Below are positions 5,439 to 5,606 of a stretch of 5,606 bases of DNA, piece after piece. Position 1 is the stretch's first letter, and each line of letters starts with the position of its first letter. Position numbers and translations under genes: made by a program. Under the pieces are notes generated by a model that worked only from the letters and a program-made list of their open reading frames with translations, had not been told where the DNA came from and did not search any database. The stretch comes from an uncultured Acidimicrobiales bacterium. Lineage in GTDB: Bacteria; Actinomycetota; Acidimicrobiia; Acidimicrobiales; Aldehydirespiratoraceae. The stretch is from NCBI GenBank assembly GCA_938091985.1, contig CALKOE010000408.1, forward strand, positions 1 through 5,606, written 5' to 3'.

Positions 5439-5606
5439 ATGGCTCTGGCGGAGTTTGATGATCTGAGTGAAGCGATCGGCATCGCGGCGAAGGTTGATTT
5501 CGTCGCGGTGTCGGCAGCTGAGCGCTCGGCTGCGGTGGTGGAGTTGCAGCGGCTCAAGGCGCGGTTGGCGGCGTTGGAATCGGCCGCGGTGTCGGCGTTC
5601 GACGCG
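5439..5606 (+). CDS. DUF222 / HNH endonuclease (13E12-family) protein, N-terminal fragment cut by window edge
   Basis: Only 56 codons are visible, with no stop before the right edge. The start MALAEFDDLSEAI (1-13), the helix with AAERSAAVVELQRLKARL (26-43) and AALESAAVSAFDA (44-56) resemble the N-terminus of the DUF222 domain. In actinobacteria this domain is usually followed by a C-terminal HNH nuclease motif, which would lie outside the window. The family is multicopy in many actinobacterial genomes and includes the 13E12 repeat proteins of mycobacteria; its role is not settled. Codon choice differs from the other genes: 12 of 17 Ala codons are GCG and one is GCC, with GAT, TTT and TTG common, which suggests separate ancestry. 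The ATG has only GGGG in front of it; see the leaderless promoter candidate. The call rests on sequence resemblance remembered for the family. Confidence 0.7.
   Translation, partial: MALAEFDDLSEAIGIAAKVDFVAVSAAERSAAVVELQRLKARLAALESAAVSAFDA

Overview
The window is high-GC DNA with strong G/C bias at third codon positions. It reads as a chromosomal segment of an actinobacterium, most likely from the Acidimicrobiia (Ilumatobacter-like). That placement is an inference from three things: the GC-rich codon use, a lipoprotein with a long Thr/Asp/Glu linker after the lipobox, and a DUF222/HNH (13E12-type) gene at the right edge. No 16S or other marker gene is present to confirm it.

The left part (1-3352) is read leftward. 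From its promoter end it holds a crotonase-superfamily acyl-CoA enzyme (3352-2585), a metal-dependent amidohydrolase of the ACMSD/amidohydrolase_2 type (2588-1374; its start overlaps the crotonase stop as ATGA), a 129-nt gap, and a type 1 periplasmic-binding lipoprotein of the branched-chain amino acid ABC-transporter type (1244 to beyond base 1). The lipoprotein is incomplete at the window edge.

The right part is read rightward. It starts with a three-domain ferredoxin-type oxygenase reductase (FAD, NAD(P)H and C-terminal 2Fe-2S; PaaE/KshB type, 3455-4495). Twelve nt later comes a class III cyclic-nucleotide-phosphodiesterase-like metallophosphoesterase (4508-5383). After 55 nt the N-terminus of a DUF222 protein begins (5439 to the edge), with clearly different codon preferences.

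The two gene sets diverge from a compact intergenic region (3353-3454). It carries back-to-back promoter-like elements whose -10 boxes overlap, with a 15-nt near-palindrome (GATAATG-T-CATTCTC) across both. This suggests one regulator could control both directions. Together, solute capture, a CoA-thioester enzyme, an amidohydrolase/decarboxylase and an oxygenase reductase look like part of a catabolic locus for a carboxylic, aromatic or steroid-like compound. The substrate cannot be read from the sequence. I see no CRISPR array, tRNA, rRNA or clear new defence-type system. The most noteworthy points are the missing crotonase glutamates, the shared divergent operator, the competing start sites of the crotonase, and the compositional break at the DUF222 gene.
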